A DNA stretch of 64,000 nucleotides from Bacteroidota bacterium (GTDB lineage: Bacteria > Bacteroidota > Rhodothermia > Rhodothermales > Rubricoccaceae): contig JBCBNX010000006.1 in NCBI GenBank assembly GCA_039821555.1, forward strand, positions 62,001 through 126,000. The letters are read 5' to 3'. The notes under the pieces were generated by a model, which saw only the letters and a list, made by a program, of their open reading frames with translations, ran no database searches and was not told the DNA's origin. Both the position numbers and the translations under genes were made by a program. This document shows positions 44,672 through 55,276 of this stretch, piece after piece (the stretch's first letter is position 1; every line of letters starts with the position of its first letter).

Positions 44672-45352
44672 CTACAGGGCACCACGGTAGCTGAGCCGAT
44701 GCGCGAGCCGGTTGGGCTCGGGCAACTTGGTTCGCATGGCGGCCCGCAAGCTGAGAGCCGTGGCCTCTTCTAGGGTGATCCGGTGCCCGACAGAGACGAA
44801 GACGGGCTTCACCCGCGTGCGCGTGCGCAGTACCGTCCCGATGACCTCGTCCTGATGCATCAGAGGCGACTGGGCGCCTTTGTCGGGACCAGGTTCGTCG
44901 TAGGTGCCCACAAACCGTTTCTTGGCGACCCCGAGGGCAGGGCGGTCGAGCAGGACGCCGAGGTGGCAGGCCAGGCCGAAGCGACGGGGGTGGGCGAGCC
45001 CGTGCGCGTCGAGCATGAGCACGTCTGGCAGAGCCCCACGTTGCGTAGCCAGGTCGTCAAGCACGGGGAGCAGGGCAGGGATCTCGCGGAAGGAGAGGAG
45101 GCCTGGGACATAGGGAAACGCGACGGGGCCTTCCCAGGTCGCGGTGGCAAGGGGCGTCCAGTCCTCCGTCTCCGTGACCACTCCGGCAGCGCGCACGCGG
45201 TCGCCTCGCACGCTCACGTCGAGGCCGACCACCGTTGATGGCTGGGCATGAAGGGGCTCGACCCGGACCTCGGGGGCGAGCTTGCGCTGTACCTCGATGG
45301 CCTCGCGCGGGGCAAGGTCCCACGGGTGGGCGTGACGAAGGGGGAGCGGCAT
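44672..45352 (-). CDS. nfi: Endonuclease V
   Basis: 226 residues from the ATG at 45352; the longer frame starts with TTG. The enzyme nicks DNA (or RNA) one base 3-prime of a deaminated base such as inosine. The three acidic active-site regions are present: VGLDVSVRG, FPYVPGLLSFREIPALL and VLMLDAHGLAHPRRFGLACH, followed by GVAKKRFVG and the RVKPVFVSVGHRITLEEA region. The length is normal. It is on the same strand as the nitroreductase-like gene 120 bases upstream. Confidence 0.93.
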   Translation of the reverse strand: MPLPLRHAHPWDLAPREAIEVQRKLAPEVRVEPLHAQPSTVVGLDVSVRGDRVRAAGVVTETEDWTPLATATWEGPVAFPYVPGLLSFREIPALLPVLDDLATQRGALPDVLMLDAHGLAHPRRFGLACHLGVLLDRPALGVAKKRFVGTYDEPGPDKGAQSPLMHQDEVIGTVLRTRTRVKPVFVSVGHRITLEEATALSLRAAMRTKLPEPNRLAHRLSYRGAL

Positions 45353-45474
45353 GAGCGAGAACGGCTGCAAAAACGTCCCCTACTCGCAGCGCGCCCGGCG
45401 TGTTCACCGACGCCGGTTGGGCATGCCTGCTGGGCGTGCCTCGTCTGCTCCCACAGGAAGGCCAGCGCTGCGTG

Positions 45475-45960
45475 CTACACCGCCTGGATCTCGTTGGGCG
45501 GGGGAAGCTGGTCGGCGTCTTCGCCGAACCAAAGCACCCCGATTACGAACTCAGAGGCGGGGTCTAGTTCCAGCTGCTCTGCGACGACGGGCGCGTCCTT
45601 GATGTCAGGCTGCGCCCAGCGGGTGTGGAAGTCTTCGGCCCAGAGGGACAGGGAGAAACGCTGCACGGCGGTCAGGCTGCGCTCTTGGACGTGCTCGGCT
45701 TCCTGCGGGTCTTCGGCGCGTGCGCAGGTGACCACGACCCACCCAGGGATTTGCCCCCAGAGCGAGCGGGCGCGGGTCGCGGCATCGGCCCCTCGGCGCT
45801 GCTCTACGGCGTGGGCATGCGCTCTAGTGAGGACCGTCACGGCGTCGTCGGTGAGGACGTGGAAGCGCCAGGGCGGACTGGTGTAGTTGCCCACCACGTC
45901 CCAGGCCGCCTCGCGGGCGCGCTCCAGCGCAGCCTGGATGGAGTCCTGCGGGCGGGGCAT
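45475..45960 (-). CDS. Nitroreductase-like flavoprotein (short)
   Basis: 161 residues from the ATG at 45960; an upstream ATG at 46002 is possible. The pattern fits a nitroreductase: NYTSPPWRFHVLTDDAVTVL near the N terminus, PGWVVVTCARAED in the middle, then VQRFSLSLWAEDFHTRWAQP and FVIGVLWFGEDAD. The protein is shorter than the usual 180-220 residues and lacks the standard first FMN-binding Arg-Ser-x-Arg motif, so activity is uncertain. An inverted repeat at 46027-46052 lies 67 bases before the start. Confidence 0.6.
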   Translation of the reverse strand: MPRPQDSIQAALERAREAAWDVVGNYTSPPWRFHVLTDDAVTVLTRAHAHAVEQRRGADAATRARSLWGQIPGWVVVTCARAEDPQEAEHVQERSLTAVQRFSLSLWAEDFHTRWAQPDIKDAPVVAEQLELDPASEFVIGVLWFGEDADQLPPPNEIQAV

Positions 45961-46026
45961 CGAGAAGGGAGACGGCAACGTGGGAGTGCAGAGAAGTCGC
46001 ATAGCAAGATCGGGGGGCGGCCCGCA

Positions 46027-46052
46027 CATTTGCACATGCACACGTGCAAATG
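46027..46052. promoter_or_regulatory. Perfect inverted repeat, possible operator
   Basis: Nine-base arms CATTTGCAC and GTGCAAATG separated by eight bases, 67-92 bases before the nitroreductase-like start. Size and symmetry are those of a dimeric repressor site. No regulator gene is adjacent. Confidence 0.5.
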
Positions 46053-46317
46053 AGTGAGGAGGGTCCGGTGGTGGAACGCCCGCCCCAAGTCCAAAGCGTA
46101 TGCCAGCGCAAGGGCAGGGCCTCGATGCCACCTGGAATGGCGATATGCGCGGACTCAATGTCACGAGGAGGCACGCTGGAGCCGGCCTAATTCACGCGTT
46201 AGCGCAAACGCGCGGGTCTTGGGCGCGTCGCAATGGCAGAGGTGCCGGACCGATTCGTAACCCGCCCGCCGCGCGGCTCCGCTACGGGTCCGCGTGCCAG
46301 CTTCACGTCGGGTTCGC

Positions 46318-46349
46318 TTGCCCAGCCTTCCCGGGTCATGCTATATTTG
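46318..46349 (+). promoter_or_regulatory. Bacteroidetes-type promoter of the tRNA gene
   Basis: TTG at 46318-46320 and TATATTTG at 46342-46349 match the -33 (TTG) and -7 (TAnnTTTG) boxes with 21 bases between them. Transcription would begin near 46356, about 30 bases before the tRNA. This is the only exact -7 box I found in front of a gene here. Confidence 0.8.
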
Positions 46350-46384
46350 AGACTTCTTGCACGCCGCCTCCGTGCGGCATAAGC

Positions 46385-46458
<74 letters not shown>

Positions 46459-46464
46459 CCGAGA

Positions 46465-46502
46465 GGTCCTGTGAGCATCATGTTTGCAGGGCCTTTTTCT
46501 TT
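46465..46502 (+). terminator. Rho-independent terminator of the tRNA gene
   Basis: Stem GGTCCTG with CAGGGCC (one G-U pair), a 15-base loop, then TTTTTCTTT. It starts seven bases after the tRNA. Confidence 0.85.
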
Positions 46503-46594
46503 GGCGGGTGGATCGTGCACCGGATTTCGCTGCTCAGGTGCCCGACATCTAGAAAGGGCGCGCCCCTGGAAGCGAGCCGTGCCAACCTCCCCGA

Positions 46595-48601
<2,007 letters not shown>

Positions 48602-48614
48602 CCGCGACACCGGC

Positions 48615-49889
48615 TTACTGGAGGCCTGCGCTCATGCCTGACGGCATGCGGCCCAACTCGATCACCTTCACGATGGCGTACGTCTGGGTGTCGATGATGG
48701 CGAGCGTGCCGCCGAAGTCGGGGTTGTCGTTCATCACCATGCCGCCCATGTCATGATCGCCGTGGTCACCCATACCGTCCATGTCGTGGCCGTCGTGCTC
48801 GTTAGCGTCCTCCATCTCAGCCATGTCGTGGCCGTCGTGCTCGTCCATGTCATGCCCTGCGTGTTCATCCATGGCTTCCACCGTGCTCATGCCGTCCATG
48901 GTTGCCACGTTGTGGCCGGCGTGTTCGTCTGAGGCTTCCGGTGCAGGGGCGCCGTCAGGGCGGTAGGTGCCCTTGAGGTTGCGGTTCGAGACGTAGAGGA
49001 AGCGGCCGTCCGGGCTTACTGCGCTCCCATGCGGCTCGGCCAGCCCACGACCCTCGACGGTCGCCACGACTTCCCGGGTGGCCGCGTCGATGACGTTGAC
49101 GGCATCGATGCCCTGGTTGGGCACGTAGATGCGGCGCCCGTCTGGGCTGTAGCTCGGATGCCACGGCATGCCGCCCAACTCGACCGCGCCCGAAACCGTG
49201 GGGTTCGCCGGGTCTGCGAGGTCGAAGAAGAGCACCTGGCCGGTGAGCTGTCCCGTCCCTACCATCGTCTGCCCGTCGGGCGCGATGGCGAACTGAACGA
49301 GCGTGTGAATGGGGCCGTCGAGGGTGAGAAGCTCCAGCGTTTCCTCACGGGTGCTGAGGCTGCCCACGCGGTTCTCGACGAGGCTCGCCGCGTATACCTG
49401 CCCAAACTCGCCCGAGACAACGAGCGCGTGCGGGCGCGAGAAGAAGATGTCGACCTCGTCGGCGTTCATGGTCGAGCGCTCCACGACGCCGATCGAGGGG
49501 GGCGAGTTCACGGCCGACATCGAGCGGCCCACGTAGAGCAAGTCCGTCGTCGGGTCGAGCGCGAGCATGCCTGGCGTCTCGATCTCGGCTGTCGCTACGA
49601 CCTCGTTCGCCCGGTTGAACTTGACCACCTTGCCGTCCCCAATGAGGGAGACGTACCAGTGCGAGCCGTCTGGCTCAACGGCGATGTGGTGGGGCTTGGC
49701 GTTGGCCGAGAAGCCGAGCGCCTCCAGGTCGACCGTAGCGGCGACCTCGTTCGTCGACATGTCCACGACGGTGACGGCGGCGTCGAGCTGGTTGGCGACG
49801 TAGACGTACGGCCCGCCGGTTAACCCGGCCGCCGCGCGCGGCGCCGCAGCGAGCAGGAGCGGTAGGAGAAGGAGGCGAAGGATGCGCAT
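48615..49889 (-). CDS. YncE/YVTN-type beta-propeller with His/Met-rich metal-binding insert
   Basis: 424 residues from ATG. A signal peptide (LLLLPLLLAAAPRAAA) precedes YVTN-type blades: PYVYVANQLDAAVTVVDMST, HHIAVEPDGSHWYVSLIGDG, HPSYSPDGRRIYVPNQGIDA, PHGSAVSPDGRFLYVSNRN. At about residues 318-385 a 66-residue insert with 10 His, 11 Met and many Asp/Glu interrupts the final blade (repeated EHAGH and EHDGHDM units), before the fold closes with GGTLAIIDTQTYAIVKVIELG. Mixed His/Met clusters are commonest in copper proteins. The function is probably periplasmic metal binding. It is one of three propeller genes in a row and may belong to the metal locus upstream. Confidence 0.85.
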   Translation of the reverse strand: MRILRLLLLPLLLAAAPRAAAGLTGGPYVYVANQLDAAVTVVDMSTNEVAATVDLEALGFSANAKPHHIAVEPDGSHWYVSLIGDGKVVKFNRANEVVATAEIETPGMLALDPTTDLLYVGRSMSAVNSPPSIGVVERSTMNADEVDIFFSRPHALVVSGEFGQVYAASLVENRVGSLSTREETLELLTLDGPIHTLVQFAIAPDGQTMVGTGQLTGQVLFFDLADPANPTVSGAVELGGMPWHPSYSPDGRRIYVPNQGIDAVNVIDAATREVVATVEGRGLAEPHGSAVSPDGRFLYVSNRNLKGTYRPDGAPAPEASDEHAGHNVATMDGMSTVEAMDEHAGHDMDEHDGHDMAEMEDANEHDGHDMDGMGDHGDHDMGGMVMNDNPDFGGTLAIIDTQTYAIVKVIELGRMPSGMSAGLQ

Positions 49890-49980
49890 GCGGAAGCTCC
49901 GGAAAGTGCAAACGACACGCGCCAGGGTAGCCCGTAGTGGTAGCCGAGCCCCCTGACGCGTGACGGAAAACGAGGGACGA

Positions 49981-52374
49981 CTAGCTATCGACGCCGCTCT
50001 CTTTGAGAACGAAGAGGCCCTCGCCGATAGAGGAGACGACGACGGTGCCGCTCGGGAAGTACGGGAAGTTGCTCCACGACCCAGAGAAGCCCGCGTCGTT
50101 CGTGCCGAACGGGTTCGTGTCGAAGTAGCCGACCTCGACCGGGTTCTCCGGGTCGGCCACGTCGAAGACCCGGAGGCCCGCGGCGTAGTTCGACTGATAC
50201 ATCGTGGTGCCGCGCACGTACAGGTTGTGGTCCGAGGCCGGGATGTCGTGCATGAACTCGCGCACGAGCTGCGGATCGTCGAGGTCTGTCAGGTCCCAGA
50301 TGAGCGTCCGCGTCCGGTCGATCGTTCCGGATAGTTCGTCGATCTCGTCGTTCAGGTAGAAGTACCGGTGGTCTTCGGTGAGCCAGCCCTGGTGCGCGTA
50401 CGCGACGTTGGGGTAGCTCTGCGCGGCGATGGCCTTCGGGTTCTCCTTGTCCGTGACGTCGGCGATGGAGAGCGCCGTCTCGTTCGAGCCGAGGCAGATC
50501 TCCCGGCCCACGTAGTCCTCGTCCGGCCCGTTATAGACGACGCACTGGGCGTCGTGCGAGTAGCCGGTGCCGCGACGGCCCGTCGAGGTGTCGGCGAAGC
50601 AGCCCGCGAACGTGGGGTTGAGCGGGTCCTGGATGTTGACCATGTGGAGCCCACCGCCGCACGTCTCGCCACCCGAGCGGGCACCGACGACGTAGGCGAA
50701 GCCCGTGTCCTCGTTGATGACGATGTTGTGGGCGCTGTAGATGTTGCCGTACCACGCGTCCGGCTCGAAGGTCGCAGGCGTGCCGTCGAAGTCGCGCAGC
50801 CGCGTCAGGTCGAACACCTGCATGCCGTGGTGCTGCGAGGCGTCGGCGACGATGAACGCGTGATCCTGGTACACCTTGATGTCGCGCCAGGTAGCACCGG
50901 GCGAACCCTCGGTCTTCGGCAAGTCACCGAGGTAGACGGGCGCCATCGGGTTGGTGACGTCGACGAAGGAGGTACCGTCTACACGGCCCACGAGCGCGTA
51001 CTCCCGGTCGGTCGTCGGGTCGGTCCAGCCCCAGATGTCGTTGAGGCGCACGCCGCGCTCGCCCCCGATCTCGCCGATGGGGAGGTACGACATCAACTCC
51101 ATGCCTGCACAGTCGAAGCCAGCAGCTTCGCCCGTCTGGCACCCCATCCGCTCGCCGGTCACGGCCTGCAACGTCTCGATGTTGCTGTAGACCGTCGACG
51201 CCGAGGCCCATCGGGTGTCGGAGCCCGGGAGAAAGAGCGCAGCCGTCCCGGCGCCGTAGTCGTCGCCGGGGGCGCCCACGATGGCTACCTCCTCGCTGGC
51301 AGCGACCCTGGCCCCGAAGGAGTCGCCCGCCGCGCCATCGGGCGCGCCCATCTTGGCGGCGTCGGCGAAGGCGCCCGTCTCGGCGTCCCGGCGGTAGACA
51401 TAGACGTGTCCGTTCGTGCGAGCGCGGTAGGCGCCCGGCGCGCCCACCCAGATCGAGGAGGGCGCGACGGCGAGGGCACTGCCGAAGCGCTCGCCCTCGA
51501 CGCCGTCGAACGGGCGCATCGTGCGCGCGAGGTCAAGCGTGCCCTCGTCGCCGATGGTGTAGGTGAACACCGCACCAGTACCGCTGTCGTTCGGAGCCCC
51601 CACGTAGGCAAGGCCGCCGTCGATGGCAAGCGTGGAGCCAAACCCGAACGGCGGGTTCTCGCCGACGGGCTTGAGCGGGTCGGTGCCCGTCCAGGTGCCG
51701 TCCGCCTCGTTCCAGCGATAGGGGTAGACGACCGGGGCGCTCCCGCCACGAATGCTGCCGGGAGCCCCGACAAGAATGAGGCCGTCGCCGAGGGCTAGGG
51801 CCGACCCGAAGCTGGGGTGCGCGCCCGCGGCCGTGCCGTCAAGGAGGGCGACCTGCGACCACGCACCCGCCGAGGCGTCATGGCGGTAGAGGTAGACGGC
51901 ATTCTGCATCGACGGATCAGGCATGCCCCACGGGTTCTGCTGCGATGCCGTGCTGACAGCCAGGAGGCCATCCTTGAGCGCGACGGTGGTGCCGAAGCCC
52001 ATCAGCGTCACGTCGGCGGGCGGGGCCAGGCGGCTCACCACGTCCCACCCGTCGTCGGTGCGTGCGAACACGAACACAGCGCCGCGGTCCCCGTCCATGC
52101 CGGGGGCTCCAACAGCGAGCATGTCGCCGTCGGCGGCCAGGTTGGTGCCGAAGCCATCGCCCTCGAAGCCGTCGGGGGCAGCGAGGCGAACCTGCTCGGC
52201 CCAACTGCCAGAGTCAGGACGATAGACGTAGACGGCGCCGGGGGAGCGGTCGCCGCCCGAGGCACCGGCAAAGGCGGCACCGTCTGCCACGGTCACAGCG
52301 GACCCGTAGCGCGATTGTGCCCAGGCTGGTACGGCCAGCACGAGGGCGAGCACGAAGACAAGGAGGTGCTTCAT
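49981..52374 (-). CDS. FG-GAP plus choice-of-anchor-B (LVIVD) secreted protein
   Basis: 797 residues from the ATG at 52374, where the signal peptide starts (HLLVFVLALVLAVPAWAQ). The N-terminal half (to about 400) holds FG-GAP-like blades with VGAPG motifs (DMLAVGAPGMDGDRGAVFVF, GLILVGAPGSIRGGSAP). The C-terminal half is a choice-of-anchor-B propeller with LVIVD-type blades: LNDIWGWTDPTTDREYALVG, FVDVTNPMAPVYLGDLP, HDAQCVVYNGPDEDYVGREI, YAAGLRVFDVADPENPVEVG. These are large surface proteins of unknown binding partner. No T9SS domain is visible at the C terminus. It precedes the YncE-like gene on the same strand. Confidence 0.87.
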   Translation of the reverse strand: MKHLLVFVLALVLAVPAWAQSRYGSAVTVADGAAFAGASGGDRSPGAVYVYRPDSGSWAEQVRLAAPDGFEGDGFGTNLAADGDMLAVGAPGMDGDRGAVFVFARTDDGWDVVSRLAPPADVTLMGFGTTVALKDGLLAVSTASQQNPWGMPDPSMQNAVYLYRHDASAGAWSQVALLDGTAAGAHPSFGSALALGDGLILVGAPGSIRGGSAPVVYPYRWNEADGTWTGTDPLKPVGENPPFGFGSTLAIDGGLAYVGAPNDSGTGAVFTYTIGDEGTLDLARTMRPFDGVEGERFGSALAVAPSSIWVGAPGAYRARTNGHVYVYRRDAETGAFADAAKMGAPDGAAGDSFGARVAASEEVAIVGAPGDDYGAGTAALFLPGSDTRWASASTVYSNIETLQAVTGERMGCQTGEAAGFDCAGMELMSYLPIGEIGGERGVRLNDIWGWTDPTTDREYALVGRVDGTSFVDVTNPMAPVYLGDLPKTEGSPGATWRDIKVYQDHAFIVADASQHHGMQVFDLTRLRDFDGTPATFEPDAWYGNIYSAHNIVINEDTGFAYVVGARSGGETCGGGLHMVNIQDPLNPTFAGCFADTSTGRRGTGYSHDAQCVVYNGPDEDYVGREICLGSNETALSIADVTDKENPKAIAAQSYPNVAYAHQGWLTEDHRYFYLNDEIDELSGTIDRTRTLIWDLTDLDDPQLVREFMHDIPASDHNLYVRGTTMYQSNYAAGLRVFDVADPENPVEVGYFDTNPFGTNDAGFSGSWSNFPYFPSGTVVVSSIGEGLFVLKESGVDS

Positions 52375-52557
52375 CGGATCAGAGAGCATGAGTGAGATAT
52401 AGGAATCGGGAGCGCGCGCGTAGGGGAAAACCGGCAACGCGACCCAGCGCGATAGGTTTTGCCAATTCCGGCTAGACGACCGGCTAAGCTGTCAATTGGG
52501 TCCGCCACCCGTGGCTCGGTAGGCGATTGAGGAGCGTCGAGGTCTGCTTTGCATAGC

Positions 52558-54807
52558 TCACAACTGGCCGAGGTAGCTCACCTTGAAGATGACCTGCTGC
52601 TCGGCGGCAAAGGCGTCGGGCTGTGCCAGGCGGTCCGTCGACGACACGAAATAGCGGGCGTCGTTGACGACGAGGTAGAGAAACGACAGCGGCGCGAACT
52701 CCCACGAGAGCCGCGCATTGAGCGAGGCCAGGTCGGCAAGCGTGTTGTACTGCCAGAACGCGGTTGCCTGCAACTGGGGCGAAAGGGCCACCCGCGCATC
52801 GACCCCGACGAGATGGCTGTCCACGTCGAGGTTGTCCACGCCGAGGCTCCGCGCGCCGTTGTACTCGTAGCGCAGGGTGAACGCCAAGTTGGGGATCGGG
52901 GCGACCGACCCCAAGGCGCGCACGGTGGTCAGCCGGCCATCGAAGTAGCCGCCTGTGGTGGCGTCGAGCACGCCGCTGAAGCGGCGCGAGGGGTCCGACG
53001 ATAGCTCGGCGCTGGCCTGCGTGTAGCGGTATGAGCCGGGGGTGAGTTCAGCCCCAAGCGGGCGGAAAAAAGCGACCTCCTCGGCGTCGAGTTCTTGCCA
53101 CGACGGCCGCACGGCCGCCGAGACACGCGCGCCGCTCTGGAAGACGATGGCGAGCGGTTCGACCGTGAGGTCAGCTTGCAGGAAGGCGCCGTCGCTGGGG
53201 CGATGGTAGACAAACGCCGACGACGAGGGGGCAAGCGACCGGACCGAGGGCGGGAGCCAGCCCGGTCGAAGGTCGAGTGTGATGGCCGGGCTGTTGAGGA
53301 AAATGTCGCGGCGGAAGATGAAGCCTGTCGCGGCCTCGTACTCTGCCGTGGCGACGTCTTGGATGAGGCCGACGTAGCCCCAGTCAGCCTCGTTGCGGAG
53401 CCATAGATAGTGCGCGTAGCCCTCGCCGCCCTTGCCGCTCGTGCTGGATGCAGAGACGAAGCCGGTCGCTGCCGCCGTCGTACCGAGACGCGTATACCCA
53501 TCGAGCACGGCCACGGTGTTAGTGCGTCCCGCGAGGTCACCCGTGGGCGTGTCGAGCGCCTCATCGTGGCGGGCCACGACCATCCCACCGACGCGACCCT
53601 CGGTGCCCACGTTCAGGCTTGCCCGACCGACACCGAACCACGCTGCGGCGACGTCATCGGTGCCCCGCTGGCGGACGCCGAGCGCACCGGCACGTCCCCA
53701 TGCCCCACTCGACACAAGTCGCAACCCACCATCAAGCGGAATCGGCCGGCCGGCGTCTAGTCCAATGCGGCGGCTGTAGAACGGGGTGAAGAAGCTGTAG
53801 CCCACGTCGAACACGTCAGCGCTTTCTAGGAAGAACGCGCGGCGTTCGGGAAAGAAGACCGAGAACCTCGAAAGATCGATGACCTGTTGGTCGGCGTCGG
53901 CCTGCGCGAAGTCCGTGTTGACTGTCAGGTCGAGGACCGTCTGCGGAGTTACGGCCCATCTGAGATCGCCACCGACCTGGACGCCTGCGCCCTCGGTCAA
54001 GGCAGCATCGCCCACCCGCGCAGCGTCGGCGAGCACGTAGGGCTGCACGCGGAGGTTACGACCCGGCGGCGGCGGCTCGACGCCCAAGAGCGTCCCCGCG
54101 TAGGCCAGGTGGTAGGGCGTAAACGCACGCGGCCACGGGTTCCAGGCATGGAGCTCACGGCTCCGGCGGAGATTGCGCGAGAGTTGCAGGCCCCAGGCCT
54201 GTTGGAGGCGGTCCGAAGACGCCCCGGAAGGGTAGCGGAGTGTTTCCCAGGGAATCCGAAATTCGGCAATCCACCCGGCCTCCGTGCGTGTCGTGCGGGC
54301 GTCCCAGAGTCCAGCCCAGTCGCGGTTAAAGTCCACGCCGTCGCGAACCTGAAGGTCGCGCAGGGCGCCATAGGGGTTGACCTGGAAGACCACGGCATTC
54401 CTGCGGTCGCCGAACGGGTCGAGCGTGACCGAGACGTGGTCGTTGTCGAAGTAGTCAAAGTCGCGGCGGAGGTCGCGGATGCGGAGGCCCTCGACCCCGA
54501 TGGTGTCCCGCATCACCGCACCGACGTAGAGCGCGCTCCCGTCGAAGACCACGCGTACCTCCGTGTCGAGCGCCACCGGTTCGCCCGCGTTGGGCTCGAC
54601 CTGCCGAAACCCGCTCGCGACGGGCGCCTCGGCCCAGGCCTCATCGTCAAGGCGTCCGTCCAGTCGGATGGCTCCCTCGGCGACGCGAATGGCGCGGAGC
54701 GTCAGCCGGTCGCCATCCGACGTCGTTGGGCTCTGAGCCCAGAGAGGCGCTGGGGACGCGGTGGCAGCAACCGCCAGGCAGGCGAGGAGGTGGGAGGACC
54801 GGTTCAT
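52558..54807 (-). CDS. DUF5916 outer-membrane protein with CBM9-like N-terminal domain
   Basis: 749 residues from ATG. A signal peptide (LLACLAVAATASPAPLWAQ) is followed by a CBM9-like domain: LDGRLDDEAWAEAPVASGF, VRVVFDGSALYVGAVMRDT, VSVTLDPFGDRRNAVVFQVN and WIAEFRIPWETLRYPSG. The C-terminal 500 residues are a long series of amphipathic strands ending FKVSYLGQL, typical of an outer-membrane barrel (DUF5916). Its function is unknown in Bacteroidota. The start codon overlaps the stop of the DUF3299 gene (ATGA), so the two are co-translated, which ties this protein to the metal genes. Confidence 0.87.
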   Translation of the reverse strand: MNRSSHLLACLAVAATASPAPLWAQSPTTSDGDRLTLRAIRVAEGAIRLDGRLDDEAWAEAPVASGFRQVEPNAGEPVALDTEVRVVFDGSALYVGAVMRDTIGVEGLRIRDLRRDFDYFDNDHVSVTLDPFGDRRNAVVFQVNPYGALRDLQVRDGVDFNRDWAGLWDARTTRTEAGWIAEFRIPWETLRYPSGASSDRLQQAWGLQLSRNLRRSRELHAWNPWPRAFTPYHLAYAGTLLGVEPPPPGRNLRVQPYVLADAARVGDAALTEGAGVQVGGDLRWAVTPQTVLDLTVNTDFAQADADQQVIDLSRFSVFFPERRAFFLESADVFDVGYSFFTPFYSRRIGLDAGRPIPLDGGLRLVSSGAWGRAGALGVRQRGTDDVAAAWFGVGRASLNVGTEGRVGGMVVARHDEALDTPTGDLAGRTNTVAVLDGYTRLGTTAAATGFVSASSTSGKGGEGYAHYLWLRNEADWGYVGLIQDVATAEYEAATGFIFRRDIFLNSPAITLDLRPGWLPPSVRSLAPSSSAFVYHRPSDGAFLQADLTVEPLAIVFQSGARVSAAVRPSWQELDAEEVAFFRPLGAELTPGSYRYTQASAELSSDPSRRFSGVLDATTGGYFDGRLTTVRALGSVAPIPNLAFTLRYEYNGARSLGVDNLDVDSHLVGVDARVALSPQLQATAFWQYNTLADLASLNARLSWEFAPLSFLYLVVNDARYFVSSTDRLAQPDAFAAEQQVIFKVSYLGQL

Positions 54808-55253
54808 GGCAGTTCTTCCACCGATGCGGTGTGCAGTTGGTAGCGCACGCCCTGTCCGTTCCCCGCTGCCAGGGCGAACACGCCCTGCACGGCCACGGGC
54901 TCGTAGGTAAACCGAGCCGGAGCATCCGCGAAGACCTCAATGGTGGACGCCGGTCCGCTGGGAGCGTGGAAGGCGCAGCCAGCGGGGTAGGGCGAGAGCA
55001 GGAAGCGCCGCTGGCCCTGCCGCTGCTCAAGCGGATGCATGAATCCAGTGAGCTGGATGGGCTGGCCGACGAGCGTGCGTAGCGTGTCGGGCACGACGGG
55101 GGACGGGCCGTCTAGGTTTTCGGCCTGCATCAGCAGCGCCCACGGCGTGTCGGGCGGCAACTCGTGCGAGGGCCGTGGCCACGCTACCAGCGCGACGGCA
55201 ATCACAGCCAGAGCAGGCCAAACCCACGGGGATGAAGAATCGACGAGCGGCAT
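54804..55253 (-). CDS. DUF3299 protein, putative metal-homeostasis accessory
   Basis: 149 residues from the ATG at 55253; longer frames exist but the TM (WPALAVIAVALVAWP) begins near residue 10 of this start. The DUF3299 core is recognisable: LVGQPIQLTGFMHPLE and RFLLSPYPAGCAFHAPSG, where most members have CxHxPPP. Relatives in Proteobacteria are lipoproteins encoded next to zinc-responsive ABC transporters (recalled, not checked here). The gene sits between a COG0523 GTPase and the DUF5916 gene, coupled to the latter. Confidence 0.72.
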   Translation of the reverse strand: MPLVDSSSPWVWPALAVIAVALVAWPRPSHELPPDTPWALLMQAENLDGPSPVVPDTLRTLVGQPIQLTGFMHPLEQRQGQRRFLLSPYPAGCAFHAPSGPASTIEVFADAPARFTYEPVAVQGVFALAAGNGQGVRYQLHTASVEELP

Positions 55254-55276
55254 GGTCAAAGGTGGGGCAGCGTGCG

